Positions 25,022-34,714 are shown, counted from the first letter of the stretch. The stretch: DNA of 64,000 nt from Chelonobacter sp050613185 (GCF_050613185.1 NZ_CP192511.1:1488001-1552000), one strand, 5' to 3'. Notes: generated by a model not told the origin, from the letters alone. Translations and numbers: made by a program.

Positions 25022-25840
25022 ATGATACCTGAAAAAATTCAACAGTTTGCGCCGGCGCTCAGCCTTTATCGTTACCATGAAATCCCGGTGCTGCAACTCG
25101 ACCATGCCGTCGGCTCGGCAAAAATTGCGTTGCAGGGCGCGCAATTACTGAGCTGGAAACCGCACAAGGGTAATGAGGATATATTATGGCTGAGCGAAAT
25201 TGAGCCGTTTATCGCCGGTAATATGATTCGCGGCGGCATTCCGCTGTGCTATCCGTGGTTCGGCAATGCCCAAATGCCGATTCACGGCACCGCACGCTTG
25301 CGTTTATGGCAGTTGCGCGAGTATCGAATTGAAACAGACAAAGTGCGGTTAGTTTTTGATTTATTTGATGAAAACAACCGGCTCGAAGCGGGTTTAACCA
25401 TGCTGTTCAGCGAAAAGTGCGAGCTGATTTTCACTCACCATGCAACACAAGCGGCACAACTTGCCTTTCACAGCTATTTCCGCGTGGGCGAGATTGAACA
25501 GATCGGGATTGTGCAAGCGTCCGATAGCGGTTTTAACGCCATCACAGGGCAAAGTGAAAACGTGCCGCACATGCGAAAAATCCAAAGTGCGGTCGATTGT
25601 ATCTATCGCGACAATATCGACCGTAACCAAATTCTCGATCCGCAGTTGGCGCGCACGATTGAAATTCGTCATCATAACGCCGGCGAAATGGTGCTGTGGA
25701 ATCCGTGGCAAACGCCAATGAGCGCAATGCGGCCGCAGGATTACCGCCGGATGATTTGCGTCGAAACCGCACGGATTAGCCGACCGCTTACCCAAGGGGA
25801 ATCGGTGGCGGTGGAAATACTTTGCCGCGGATTGAATTAA
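25022..25840 (+). CDS. D-hexose-6-phosphate mutarotase (YeaD-like)
   Basis: A 272-residue aldose-1-epimerase-superfamily protein with a beta-sandwich fold. Recognisable parts are the substrate loop GGIPLCYPWFG near residue 75, the histidine in HGTARLRLW and the late segment VLWNPW. YeaD-type enzymes interconvert the anomers of glucose-6-phosphate and related hexose phosphates. In this setting it may serve sugars released by the sulfatase locus upstream or by trehalose phosphate hydrolysis downstream. Preceded by AGGAG. No dedicated regulator site is visible. Confidence 0.87.
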   Translation: MIPEKIQQFAPALSLYRYHEIPVLQLDHAVGSAKIALQGAQLLSWKPHKGNEDILWLSEIEPFIAGNMIRGGIPLCYPWFGNAQMPIHGTARLRLWQLREYRIETDKVRLVFDLFDENNRLEAGLTMLFSEKCELIFTHHATQAAQLAFHSYFRVGEIEQIGIVQASDSGFNAITGQSENVPHMRKIQSAVDCIYRDNIDRNQILDPQLARTIEIRHHNAGEMVLWNPWQTPMSAMRPQDYRRMICVETARISRPLTQGESVAVEILCRGLN

Positions 25841-25892
25841 CTTTAGAAATGGCTTACCCTAATTATCTTGATTCAATAATTTTTAGATCTCA

Positions 25893-26837
25893 ATGAATAA
25901 ACTGACGATCAATGATATAGCACGCTTGTGTGGTGTCGGTAAATCGACGGTATCGCGTGTGCTGAATAATGACGCGAATGTCAGCCCCCAAACCAAAGAA
26001 AAAGTGCTGTCTGTGATTCAACAATATCGCTTTCAACCTTCTCGTTCGGCAAGGGCAATGCGCAAACGTGAAAGCAAGGTGATCGGTATTATTGTCACCC
26101 GCCTTGATTCGCCGGCGGAAAATCGCGTGCTGCGTGGTATGTTGAATGAATTGCAAGCGCAAGGCTATGAGCATATCGTTAGTGAGAGCCGCTTTGATGT
26201 TGCGTTGGTTCAGGAGCATTTGCAGTCGTTTCATCAGCGGCATATTGACGGGGTCGTGGTGTTTGCGTTTACCGGATTAGAACAGCGGATACTGGAGCCT
26301 TACCGGCATAAACTGGTTGCCATTGCCCGGCATTATCCTAACCTCGCCTCCGTGTATTATGATGATCGCGGCGCAGTCAATTTACTGCTTGAGCGTTTAT
26401 ATCAGCAACGACACCGTGATATCAGCTATGTCGGCATTGTTGCCGAAGACTATACGACAGGGCACCTGCGCCATCAAGCCTATTTGGATTTTTGCCGGCG
26501 GTATCAGCTTGAATCACATGCCTACTTAGGCGAGTTAGATTATTTGACAGGCTATACTTTTGCACCTTCCGCGCTACAGCCACAGACAACCGCCATTGTT
26601 TGTGCCACCGACAGCTTGGCGTTTGGGGTGCATAAATATTTATCAGAGCAACAGCGGCAAGACATTCAAGTATGCAGCGTGGGCGATAACAAGCTGTTGC
26701 AATTTCTGTTTCCGAATACACTGACGATTAATTTCGGTTTCTTTCGCGCAGGGCAAAGTGCGGTGCGTTTATTGTTAAATGTACTGGCCTCGCCTGATCA
26801 AATCGACCACCATTGCATTCATGGAGAATTTGTCTAA
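25893..26837 (+). CDS. treR: Trehalose operon repressor TreR
   Basis: A 314-residue LacI-family repressor. The N-terminal helix-turn-helix and hinge helix read NDIARLCGVGKSTVSRVLNN, followed by a periplasmic-binding-protein-like effector domain. Identity as TreR rests on its match to that subgroup and on the directly adjacent treBC genes in the same direction; in E. coli TreR responds to trehalose-6-phosphate. A perfect palindromic site GGGAACGTTCCC lies 41 bp after its stop, upstream of treB, so treBC can be controlled separately from treR. Confidence 0.9.
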   Translation: MNKLTINDIARLCGVGKSTVSRVLNNDANVSPQTKEKVLSVIQQYRFQPSRSARAMRKRESKVIGIIVTRLDSPAENRVLRGMLNELQAQGYEHIVSESRFDVALVQEHLQSFHQRHIDGVVVFAFTGLEQRILEPYRHKLVAIARHYPNLASVYYDDRGAVNLLLERLYQQRHRDISYVGIVAEDYTTGHLRHQAYLDFCRRYQLESHAYLGELDYLTGYTFAPSALQPQTTAIVCATDSLAFGVHKYLSEQQRQDIQVCSVGDNKLLQFLFPNTLTINFGFFRAGQSAVRLLLNVLASPDQIDHHCIHGEFV

Positions 26838-26839
26838 AG

Positions 26840-26855
26840 TGTGATCTATCGCACA
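26840..26855. promoter_or_regulatory. CRP site upstream of treB
   Basis: TGTGATCTATCGCACA matches TGTGA-N6-TCACA with a single difference. It precedes the TreR operator and would place treBC under catabolite control. Confidence 0.65.
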
Positions 26856-26877
26856 AAAATAGAATATTTTTTGAAAT

Positions 26878-26891
26878 TGGGAACGTTCCCA
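26878..26891. promoter_or_regulatory. TreR operator upstream of treB
   Basis: TGGGAACGTTCCCA is a perfect 14-bp palindrome of the LacI-family type, matching the known E. coli TreR half-site GGGAAC. It lies 60 bp before the treB start. Confidence 0.78.
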
Positions 26892-26950
26892 TTGTGAGTT
26901 GGCTAAATTTTGTTACCATAGTTCGCAAATCATTTATCGAGGATATGACG

Positions 26951-28369
26951 ATGGCAAAAACAATCGATCCAAACTTAGTGGCTCAACTTATTCAACTGAT
27001 TGGCGGGCGAGATAATATCGCCACGGTGACCCATTGTATTACGCGTTTGCGTTTTGTGCTGAATGATGAATCAAAAGCAGAAACGGCACAGATTGAAGAA
27101 TTGCCGATGGTCAAGGCGGTGATCTCCACCGGCGGGCAATACCAAGTGGTGATCGGGCAGGAAGTGGCGGATTACTATAAAATCTTATTGGATAAAACCG
27201 GGCTTGCCAGCGTGGATAAAGAGCAAGTCAAAGCGGCTGCCCGCCAAAATCAAAAATGGTATGAACAACTGATCTCCCATATGGCGGATATTTTTATTCC
27301 CTTATTACCGGCGTTAATTTCAGGCGGTCTGGTATTGGGTTTCCGTAACGTCATCGGTGATATTGCCATGTTTGATGACGGCACCAAAACGTTAGTGCAA
27401 ATCAGTCCGTTTTGGAATAGCGTACACAGTTTCTTATGGCTGATTGGCGAAGCAATTTTCCATTTTTTACCTGTCGGAATTTGTTGGTCGATTGCGCGTA
27501 AAATGGGGACATCCCCTATTTTAGGGATCGTGTTGGGTATTACTCTGGTTTCGCCGCAATTAATGAATTCTTATGGGTTAGGTTCGCAAATACCCGATAC
27601 ATGGGATTTCGGCTGGCTGCAAATTGAAAAAGTCGGTTATCAAGCCCAAGTGATTCCGGCGATTATGGCGGGCTTGGCTTTGGCTTATATCGAGCGTTTC
27701 CTGAATAAAATTGTACCGAATTCTCTCAATTTAGTGATTGTGCCGGTGGTGTCAATTATCCTTGCCGTCTTCTTGGCTCATACCATTATCGGCCCTATCG
27801 GTCGTGAAATCGGCAACGGCGTTGCTTTTGTGGTACGCAATGCGATGACCGGTGATTTCGCCCCAATCGGCGCAGCGTTATTTGGCTTTTTATATGCGCC
27901 GTTGGTGATCACCGGTGTACATCAAACTACCTTGGCGGTTGATATGCAGATGATTCAAAATATCGGCGGAACACCGGTTTGGCCGCTAATTGCCTTGTCG
28001 AATATTGCGCAAGCTTCCGCCGTATTGGGGATTGTGTTGATCAGCAAAAAAGCCAATGAACGTGAAATTTCCGTTCCGGCGGCAATATCGGCTTATCTCG
28101 GCGTCACCGAGCCGGCGATGTATGGGATCAATATGAAATACCGCTTTCCTATGCTGTGCGCCATGATCGGTTCTGCCTGCGCCGCCCTGATTTGTGGCTT
28201 TGCCGGTGTGCTTGCCAGTTCTATCGGCGTGGGCGGTTTGCCCGGTATCCTCTCTATCCAATTGCCTTATTGGGCAACCTTTAGCGTAGCAATGCTGGTG
28301 GCGATTGTCGTTCCGCTGGTATTAACCATGATCGTTTATAAACGTAAAGCGGTTAAAGGAGAACTCTAG
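26951..28369 (+). CDS. treB: Trehalose-specific PTS enzyme IIBC, TreB
   Basis: A 472-residue phosphotransferase permease taking up trehalose as trehalose-6-phosphate. The IIB domain is at the N-terminus with phosphorylated Cys29 in THCITRLRFVL; the membrane IIC domain follows (PLLPALISGGLVLG, PLVITGVHQTT, VTEPAMYGINMKYRFP). There is no IIA domain, so glucose IIA (Crr) encoded elsewhere must supply phosphate, as in E. coli. The ATG at 26951 is chosen; the longer frame upstream runs through the CRP and TreR sites. Its TAG stop overlaps the GTG of treC by one base. Confidence 0.95.
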   Translation: MAKTIDPNLVAQLIQLIGGRDNIATVTHCITRLRFVLNDESKAETAQIEELPMVKAVISTGGQYQVVIGQEVADYYKILLDKTGLASVDKEQVKAAARQNQKWYEQLISHMADIFIPLLPALISGGLVLGFRNVIGDIAMFDDGTKTLVQISPFWNSVHSFLWLIGEAIFHFLPVGICWSIARKMGTSPILGIVLGITLVSPQLMNSYGLGSQIPDTWDFGWLQIEKVGYQAQVIPAIMAGLALAYIERFLNKIVPNSLNLVIVPVVSIILAVFLAHTIIGPIGREIGNGVAFVVRNAMTGDFAPIGAALFGFLYAPLVITGVHQTTLAVDMQMIQNIGGTPVWPLIALSNIAQASAVLGIVLISKKANEREISVPAAISAYLGVTEPAMYGINMKYRFPMLCAMIGSACAALICGFAGVLASSIGVGGLPGILSIQLPYWATFSVAMLVAIVVPLVLTMIVYKRKAVKGEL

Positions 28370-30018
28370 TGCGACGGACAACGCAAACGCAGTGGTGGAA
28401 ACAAGGCGTTATTTACCAAATTTATCCTAAAAGTTTCCAAGATACCACAGGCTCAGGCAGCGGCGATATTCAAGGTATTATTCGGCGACTGGATTATTTG
28501 CAAACCTTAGGGGTGGATGGCATTTGGATTACCCCTATGTATGTGTCGCCGCAAGTCGATAATGGCTATGATATTGCCAATTACCGTGAGATCGATCCCA
28601 GTTATGGCACGATGGCGGATTTCGAGCAACTGATTGAACAAGCCCACCGACGCAATATCCGTATTGTGATGGACATGGTCTTTAACCACTCATCAACCGA
28701 ACATGAATGGTTTAAACAGGGGGAAGATCCGAACAGTCCTTACCATGATTTTTATATTTGGCGAGAGCAACCGACTAACTGGCAATCAAAATTCGGCGGT
28801 AATGCGTGGAAGTGGTCGGACAAGGCGGGTAAATATTATTTGCATCTGTTTACCGATGAACAAGCGGATCTCAATTGGGAAAACCCGCAATTACGCGAAG
28901 AGTTATATCAAATCTGCCGTTTTTGGTCAGAAAAAGGCATTGACGGTTTGCGTTTGGATGTGGTCAATCTGATTTCCAAACCTGAGGTGTTTGAAGATGA
29001 TTGCCAAGGCGACGGCCGCCGTTTTTATACCGACGGGCCGAAAATCCACCAATTTTTGCAAGAATTAAACCGAAAAGCCCTCACGCCTTATGGATTAATG
29101 AGCGTGGGCGAAATGTCTTCGACCCAATTAGAACATTGTCAGCAATATGCCAATTTAGAGGGTACGGAGCTATCCATGACGTTTAATTTCCACCATCTCA
29201 AAGTGGATTATCCGAACGGTGAAAAGTGGACATTTGCAGCACCTGATTTTGTGGAATTAAAACAGATTTTCAATTATTGGCAGCAAGGCATGCACAATAA
29301 AGCCTGGAACGCACTGTTTTTCTGTAATCATGACCAACCGCGCATTGTTTCTCGTTTTGGCGACGATAGCGCGTTATCCGCTAAATTATGGGCGATGGTG
29401 TTGCATGGCTTACAAGGCACGCCCTATATTTACCAAGGCGAGGAGCTGGGCATGACCAATCCGCATTTTGAGCGTATTGAACAATATCGCGACGTGGAAA
29501 GCCTGAATGCGTATAAAGCCTTGCGCGCCCAAGGCAAAAGTGCGGTGGAAATTTTGCAAATTTTAGGGCAAAAATCCCGTGATAATGGACGCACCCCAAT
29601 GCAATGGGATAATTCGGCGCACGCCGGCTTTACTCAAGGCACACCGTGGATCGAAGTCGCCGCCAATTATCCGCAGATCAATGCCCAAGCGGCATTGCAA
29701 GATCCTGAATCCGTCTTTTATTTCTATCAAAAATTGATTCGATTACGCAAGCAATATGCCGTGTTTACCGATGGTGATTATCAGGATCTCGACCCTGCCA
29801 ATCCGCATTGTTGGCAATATCTACGCAACGACGGCAAAAACCGCTTGTTGGTGATGGCGAATTTGACGGAGCAACGGCAACCAATCCGGCTTGATCCCGC
29901 CTTGTTACAAGGTTCATGGCAGTTACTATTAAGCAATGAACCGACCGATATTCCGCTATCAACACCGCTAACTTTAAAACCTTACCAAGCGTGTTATTTT
30001 TACGGCAAAAATGAATAG
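28369..30018 (+). CDS. treC: Trehalose-6-phosphate hydrolase TreC
   Basis: A 549-residue GH13 glycosidase splitting trehalose-6-phosphate into glucose and glucose-6-phosphate in the cytoplasm. The catalytic set is visible: nucleophile aspartate in GLRLDVVNL, acid/base glutamate in MSVGEMSS and the stabilising aspartate in FFCNHDQPR. N-terminal WWKQGVIYQIYPKSF is typical. The start is a GTG overlapping the treB stop codon, implying translational coupling. Length matches E. coli TreC (551). Confidence 0.95.
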   Translation: MRRTTQTQWWKQGVIYQIYPKSFQDTTGSGSGDIQGIIRRLDYLQTLGVDGIWITPMYVSPQVDNGYDIANYREIDPSYGTMADFEQLIEQAHRRNIRIVMDMVFNHSSTEHEWFKQGEDPNSPYHDFYIWREQPTNWQSKFGGNAWKWSDKAGKYYLHLFTDEQADLNWENPQLREELYQICRFWSEKGIDGLRLDVVNLISKPEVFEDDCQGDGRRFYTDGPKIHQFLQELNRKALTPYGLMSVGEMSSTQLEHCQQYANLEGTELSMTFNFHHLKVDYPNGEKWTFAAPDFVELKQIFNYWQQGMHNKAWNALFFCNHDQPRIVSRFGDDSALSAKLWAMVLHGLQGTPYIYQGEELGMTNPHFERIEQYRDVESLNAYKALRAQGKSAVEILQILGQKSRDNGRTPMQWDNSAHAGFTQGTPWIEVAANYPQINAQAALQDPESVFYFYQKLIRLRKQYAVFTDGDYQDLDPANPHCWQYLRNDGKNRLLVMANLTEQRQPIRLDPALLQGSWQLLLSNEPTDIPLSTPLTLKPYQACYFYGKNE

Positions 30019-30055
30019 CGACGCTCTTGCCGCCGCGTGAAAAGAGCCGATAAAA

Positions 30056-30085
30056 AGCCGCTGTGATCAGACAATCACAGCGGCT
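30056..30085. terminator. Terminator between treC and lysS
   Basis: AGCCGCTGTGAT and ATCACAGCGGCT form a 12-bp stem around a six-base loop. On the minus strand it is followed by TTTTTA, suiting lysS; on the plus strand it can also stop treBC. Confidence 0.8.
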
Positions 30086-30103
30086 AAAACGAATAAAGCG
30101 CAA

Positions 30104-31612
30104 TTAATCTTTGTGTTGTCTCATCGCCGGGAACAGAATCACATCGCGGATTGACGGCGAGTTGGAGAAGATCATCGCGAGGCGGTCGATACCCAACCCT
30201 TCGCCGGCGGTCGGCGGCAAGCCGTGTTCAAGTGCGGTCACGAAGTCTTCGTCTTTGAACATCGCTTCGTCATCACCCGCTTCTTTGGCGGCGACTTGTG
30301 CGTCAAAGCGCGCGTTTTGGTCTTCGGCGTCATTGAGTTCCGAGAAACCGTTGCCGATTTCGCGTCCGCCGATAAACAGCTCGAAACGGTCGGTTACGTC
30401 CGGATTTTCATCGTTACGCCGTGCCAATGGTGAGATTTCCGCCGGGTGCGCCATTAAGAACGTCGGTTGAATCAGATGGTGTTCCGCCACTTCTTCGAAA
30501 ATCGCGTTAATCACGCTGCCTAAACCCCATGATTTTTGTACTTCAATCCCTAATTTTTCGGCTAACGCTTTGGCTTGGACGAAATCTTGCAGCTGTTCAG
30601 GCTGGATATTGTCGCCGTATTTCAAAATTGCTTCGGTCATGGTTAAACGTTCGAACGGTTTGCCGAAATCGAAAGTGTATTCGCCGTACGGTACGCGGGT
30701 TGTGCCGAGAATATCCAATGCCAGTTTGCGCAACAGTTCTTCGGTGTTGTCCATCAAATCGTGATAATCGGCGTAGGCTTGGTAGTATTCCAACATGGTG
30801 AATTCCGGATTATGGCGCACGGAAACGCCTTCGTTGCGGAAGTTGCGGTTCAGCTCGAATACGCGCTCAAAGCCACCGACCACTAAGCGTTTCAGATACA
30901 ATTCCGGCGCAATCCGCAGATACATATCAATGTCTAAGGCGTTGTGATGGGTGACGAACGGACGCGCCGCCGCGCCGCCCGGGATCACTTGCAGCATTGG
31001 GGTTTCCACTTCCATAAAGCCTTTATCGAGGAAGAATTGGCGGATACCGCTGATCACTTTGGAACGAATCACAAACGCACGACGGGAATCGTCGTTGCTG
31101 ATTAAATCCAAATAACGTTGGCGGTAGCGCGTTTCCTGATCGCTCAAGCCGTGGAATTTATCCGGCAACGGGCGCAGCGCTTTGGTCAGCAGCTCAAGTG
31201 CGGTACAGCGCACGGTCAGCTCGCCGGTTTTGGTTTTAAACAGCGTGCCTTTTGCGCCGATGATATCGCCCAAATCCAACAGCGACATCAGGCTTGCATA
31301 TTCGCCTTCCGCCAGCAGATCGCGCGCCACATACAACTGAATTTTGCCGCTCATATCTTGTAAGGTGATAAAACTGGCTTTGCCCATTTTACGCCGGGTC
31401 ATGATCCGTCCGGCAACGCTGACCGCGATTTCTTGCGCTTTTAACGTTTCGCCGTCTTGGTTTTCATATTGATTGTGCAGATCTTGCGCCAAGTGCTCAC
31501 GGCGGAAATCGTTAGGGAACGGGTTGCCTTGTTGGCGAAGTGCGGTCAGTTTTTCGCGACGCACCAACATTTCTCCGTGCAGATCCAGTTCCGGAAGTTG
31601 TTGTTCTGACAT
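30104..31612 (-). CDS. lysS: Lysyl-tRNA synthetase (class II)
   Basis: A 502-residue class IIb synthetase charging tRNA-Lys. The N-terminal OB anticodon-binding domain (VAGRIMTRRKMGKASFITL) is followed by the catalytic core with motif 2 FRNEGVSVRHNPEF and motif 3 near GLGIDRLAMIF. Length equals that of other bacterial LysS proteins. It lies 34 bp downstream of prfB on the same strand, the same prfB-lysS arrangement as in E. coli, and is closed by a strong terminator. Confidence 0.96.
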   Translation of the reverse strand: MSEQQLPELDLHGEMLVRREKLTALRQQGNPFPNDFRREHLAQDLHNQYENQDGETLKAQEIAVSVAGRIMTRRKMGKASFITLQDMSGKIQLYVARDLLAEGEYASLMSLLDLGDIIGAKGTLFKTKTGELTVRCTALELLTKALRPLPDKFHGLSDQETRYRQRYLDLISNDDSRRAFVIRSKVISGIRQFFLDKGFMEVETPMLQVIPGGAAARPFVTHHNALDIDMYLRIAPELYLKRLVVGGFERVFELNRNFRNEGVSVRHNPEFTMLEYYQAYADYHDLMDNTEELLRKLALDILGTTRVPYGEYTFDFGKPFERLTMTEAILKYGDNIQPEQLQDFVQAKALAEKLGIEVQKSWGLGSVINAIFEEVAEHHLIQPTFLMAHPAEISPLARRNDENPDVTDRFELFIGGREIGNGFSELNDAEDQNARFDAQVAAKEAGDDEAMFKDEDFVTALEHGLPPTAGEGLGIDRLAMIFSNSPSIRDVILFPAMRQHKD

Positions 31613-31646
31613 AATGTGTATTCCTTAGGGTTATTTCAATATTGGC

Positions 31647-32745
31647 TTACAAACCGGCTTTTAAGCTGGCTTCAATAAATTTGTCCAAATCGCCGTCCAA
31701 CACCGCTTGGGTGTTGCGATTTTCAATGCCGGTGCGCAAGTCTTTAATCCGTGCGTCGTCCAACACATAGGAGCGGATTTGGCTGCCCCAGCCGATGTCG
31801 GATTTGCTGTCTTCCATCGCTTGTTTTTCGGCGTTTTTCTTTTGCAGTTCCATTTCGTACAACTTGGCTTTCAACTGCTTCATACACTGATCTTTATTCT
31901 TGTGCTGCGAGCGGTCGTTCTGACACTGCACCACGATTCCGCTTGGAATATGGGTAATCCGCACCGCACTTTCGGTTCTATTGACGTGCTGCCCGCCCGC
32001 ACCGGAGGCGCGGTAAACATCAATGCGCAAGTCCGCCGGATTGATGTCGATGTCGATATCGTCGTCGATTTCGGGATAGACGAATACCGCACTGAACGAA
32101 GTGTGGCGGCGGTTGTTGGAATCAAACGGGCTTTTGCGCACCAAGCGGTGGATACCGGTTTCGGTGCGCAGCCAGCCGAAGGCGTATTCGCCGCTGACCC
32201 GAATGGTGGCGGATTTAATCCCGGCGACATCGCCGTCGGAAGCTTCCATCAGCTCGGTTTTAAAGCCTTTGCTTTCCGCCCAACGCAGGTACATCCGCAC
32301 CAGCATTTCGGTCCAATCCTGTGCTTCGGTGCCGCCCGAACCGGCCTGCAAATCGACATAGCAATCGGCGCTGTCGTGTTCGCCGCCGAACATACGGCGG
32401 AATTCCAGTTGCGCTAATTTGGCTTCCAGCTCTTGCAGCTCGGCAACCGCTTCGTCAAAGGTGTCTTGATCCTCGGCTTCCACCGCCAATTCCAATAAAC
32501 CCTCGGCATCTTGCAAGCCTTGATCCAACGTGCGGATTGTTTCCACCACCGCTTCCAACGCCGAGCGCTCTTTGCCTAGCGCTTGCGCTTTTTCCGGCTC
32601 GTTCCACACATCGGGCTGCTCTAATTCGGCGTTCACCTCTTCCAAACGTTCGACTTTTCCGTCGAAGTCAAAGATACCCCCGAAGCACCGCAGTACGTTC
32701 GCTGAGATCGCTGATTTGATTTTTTACGGGATTGATTTCAAACAT
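31647..32745 (-). CDS. prfB: Peptide chain release factor 2 (programmed +1 frameshift)
   Basis: RF2 ends translation at UGA and UAA. The first 25 codons run from ATG at 32745 to an in-frame TGA at 32668-32670; the rest is in the +1 frame, giving 365 residues, the length of E. coli RF2. The tripeptide anticodon SPF (RKSPFDSNNRRH) and the catalytic GGQ (GAGGQHVNRTE) are intact. The residue before the GGQ loop (YRASG) is alanine, the common bacterial form, not the threonine of E. coli K-12. lysS follows in the same transcript. Confidence 0.95.
32667..32682 (-). promoter_or_regulatory. RF2 autoregulatory frameshift site
   Basis: On the minus strand the sequence is CGGGGGTATCTTTGAC: a Shine-Dalgarno-like GGGGG three bases before CTT, then the slippery CTT-T and the TGA stop. 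Low RF2 lets ribosomes pause at UGA and slip forward one base, restoring RF2 synthesis. Confidence 0.92.
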
Positions 32746-32947
32746 TCTAAATAACCGATTCTAAATTGACTATAAAAGGGCAAATTATATGCTATTTGGC
32801 GACGATTTAATAGGTGCAATTCCGCTTGCCGCGCTTAAGTGCGGTTTGGTCAGCCGGCGATGCTATTTTTTATTTGTTAACGGTTTATGTTATAGTTGCG
32901 GCGTTTTTTAACATTTTGTTTAAAAAATATTCTGCACAGGAGGAACA

Positions 32948-33778
32948 ATGAAATCAGAATTAAACGGCAGCAAATTATCCTATCGCGATCGCATGGCGGT
33001 GGAGGAACATGAGCGTTTAAGCCCGCGTTTGTTGTATGAAATTATCCGCCAAGACGGGATTGAAGAGTTGTCACGCCCAAGCAAAGCGTTGCTTTTTTCC
33101 GGCATTACCGCCGGCTTGGTGATCACGTTTTCATTTATTTTTAAAGCGGTATTTACCGCCTATACCCCGGATGAACCTTGGGCGCCATTGGTCACGAACA
33201 TGGGCTATACCGTGGGATTTTTGCTGGTGATTTTGGGGCGTATGCAGTTGTTTACCGAAAATACCATTACGACGGTGGTACCGTTATTCAACCCACTGAG
33301 CTTAAGAAAATTGTTGGCGGTGGCGAAGTTATGGGGCACGGTATTCGGCGCCAACTTGATCGGAACCACTTTAGCGGCTTTATTTTTACAAAATGATCAT
33401 GTGTTTAATCCGGAGTTTGTGATCGCAATGAAAGACATCGCCCGTCATGTGGCGGGAATGTCGGTAAGCGATAATATTTTGCGTGGTATTCCGGCGGGCA
33501 TTTTAATTGCTTCGGTGGTGTGGATGATGCCAACGGTCGGCAACGGCAAGTTCGTGATGATTTTTTTCTTTATTTATTTGATCGCCTTGGGGGATTTCAC
33601 TCATGTGGTGGTCGGTTCGGCGGAAATGGCGTATTTGGTGATTCAGGGCGAAGCCGATTTATATGACTATTTTGTCACCTTTCTCGCCCCGACCGCACTT
33701 GGCAATATTTTGGGCGGCACAGTGGTATTTACCATGATGATCTATGGTCAGGTGACTGATGAAATAGGCGGAAAATAG
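32948..33778 (+). CDS. Formate/nitrite transporter family protein, YfdC-like
   Basis: A 276-residue inner-membrane protein of the FNT family with six membrane segments after a ~50-residue hydrophilic N-terminus (RDRMAVEEHERLSPRLLYEI). Motifs such as GRMQLFTENTITTVVPLF and PTALGNILGGTVVFT are typical of the YfdC branch rather than FocA. Family members pass formate, nitrite, hydrosulfide or similar small anions; the ion here is not known. AGGAGG precedes the start. The formate dehydrogenase genes a few kilobases away make a formate link tempting but unproven. A terminator follows. Confidence 0.85.
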   Translation: MKSELNGSKLSYRDRMAVEEHERLSPRLLYEIIRQDGIEELSRPSKALLFSGITAGLVITFSFIFKAVFTAYTPDEPWAPLVTNMGYTVGFLLVILGRMQLFTENTITTVVPLFNPLSLRKLLAVAKLWGTVFGANLIGTTLAALFLQNDHVFNPEFVIAMKDIARHVAGMSVSDNILRGIPAGILIASVVWMMPTVGNGKFVMIFFFIYLIALGDFTHVVVGSAEMAYLVIQGEADLYDYFVTFLAPTALGNILGGTVVFTMMIYGQVTDEIGGK

Positions 33779-33795
33779 CCTCACATTTTTCGAAT

Positions 33796-33829
33796 AACGG
33801 CGTTCAGGGCGGCTTGAACGCCGTTTTTT
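33796..33829 (+). terminator. Rho-independent terminator after the FNT gene
   Basis: AACGGCGTTCA pairs with TGAACGCCGTT across an eight-base loop and is followed by six T counting those ending the stem. Confidence 0.85.
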
Positions 33830-34021
33830 ATTGCATAAGTTGGTGTTGGGTTCACGTTATGCGGGATTTGAGACTTTATAGCCCAAAGTTTGCTCTTATT
33901 TGCCATGCCAATTTATTGCAAATGAGAATAAATTGCATTTGATATTTTAAACTGAAAATATCAACTTATGTCGTGTGTATTTTAGGGTAGCACACCATTT
34001 TACTATAATAATGAGGTTAAT

Positions 34022-34660
34022 ATGAGTACGAATGTCATACATCTGGCAGCAGCGTTTCTTGCCACTAAACAGCGCATTTTCATTAATTTTATCCGTATCG
34101 CGATTTGTATTGTCATGCTTTGGATCGGGGGGTTGAAGGCGTTTCAGTATGAAGCGGACGGTATTGTGCATTTTGTTGCCAACAGTCCGTTTATGAGTTT
34201 CTTCTATAAAGACAGCCAAAAAATGGTGGAAAACGACAACGGCGTATTGGTGAAAGAATATACTTTGTACAAAAACCCGGAAGGGAAGATGGTACAAAAA
34301 AATATTGATTGGCATAAGCAAAACGGTACTTATCCGTTCTCTTACGGCTTGGGGGCGGTGATTGTCACGATCGGTTTGCTGACGCTGTCGGGAATTTGGA
34401 ATCCGACCACCGGCATGGCGGGCGGCTTGCTCACGTTTGGCATGTCAATCGTCACCCTCTCATTTTTGATCACCACGCCGGAAACCTACGTTCCTAATCT
34501 CGGTGGTGATCTGCCTACCCCGAATTACGGCTTCCCTTACCTCTCCGGCGCAGGGCGGCTGATTTTAAAAGATATTATCATGATGGCAGGCGGGCTGATT
34601 GCCGCGTCGGAATGTGCGCAGCGGTTTTTGAAAGCGAAAAGTGCGGTTGCAAACGGCTAG
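34022..34660 (+). CDS. DUF417 (YkgB/RclC-like) membrane protein
   Basis: A 212-residue protein with about four membrane segments (RIAICIVMLWIGGLKAF, GLGAVIVTIGLLTLSGIW, TFGMSIVTLSFLITTPE, and a final one near IIMMAGGLIAA) and a soluble loop in between. DUF417 includes E. coli YkgB/RclC, a reactive chlorine resistance protein of unclear mechanism. AATGAGG lies upstream of the ATG. The gene stands alone: it is followed by the bidirectional terminator shared with the convergent fdhE. Confidence 0.78.
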   Translation: MSTNVIHLAAAFLATKQRIFINFIRIAICIVMLWIGGLKAFQYEADGIVHFVANSPFMSFFYKDSQKMVENDNGVLVKEYTLYKNPEGKMVQKNIDWHKQNGTYPFSYGLGAVIVTIGLLTLSGIWNPTTGMAGGLLTFGMSIVTLSFLITTPETYVPNLGGDLPTPNYGFPYLSGAGRLILKDIIMMAGGLIAASECAQRFLKAKSAVANG

Positions 34661-34665
34661 TAAAA

Positions 34666-34693
34666 AACAGGGTGGATTTAATTCCACCCTGTT
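34666..34693. terminator. Bidirectional terminator between DUF417 gene and fdhE
   Basis: AACAGGGTGGA and TCCACCCTGTT make an 11-bp stem with a six-base loop. The minus-strand exit has a run of T, so it fits the end of the formate dehydrogenase operon best. Confidence 0.82.
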
Positions 34694-34714
34694 GCTTTGA
34701 TTGTCTATCAATGG

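Noticed and set aside
31707..32417. 236-codon open frame antisense to prfB
   Set aside because: It mirrors the RF2 reading frame and shows no family resemblance of its own.
32668..32670. In-frame TGA near the start of prfB as a disabling mutation
   Set aside because: It is the standard RF2 autoregulatory frameshift, and the +1 frame continues with family sequence to full length.
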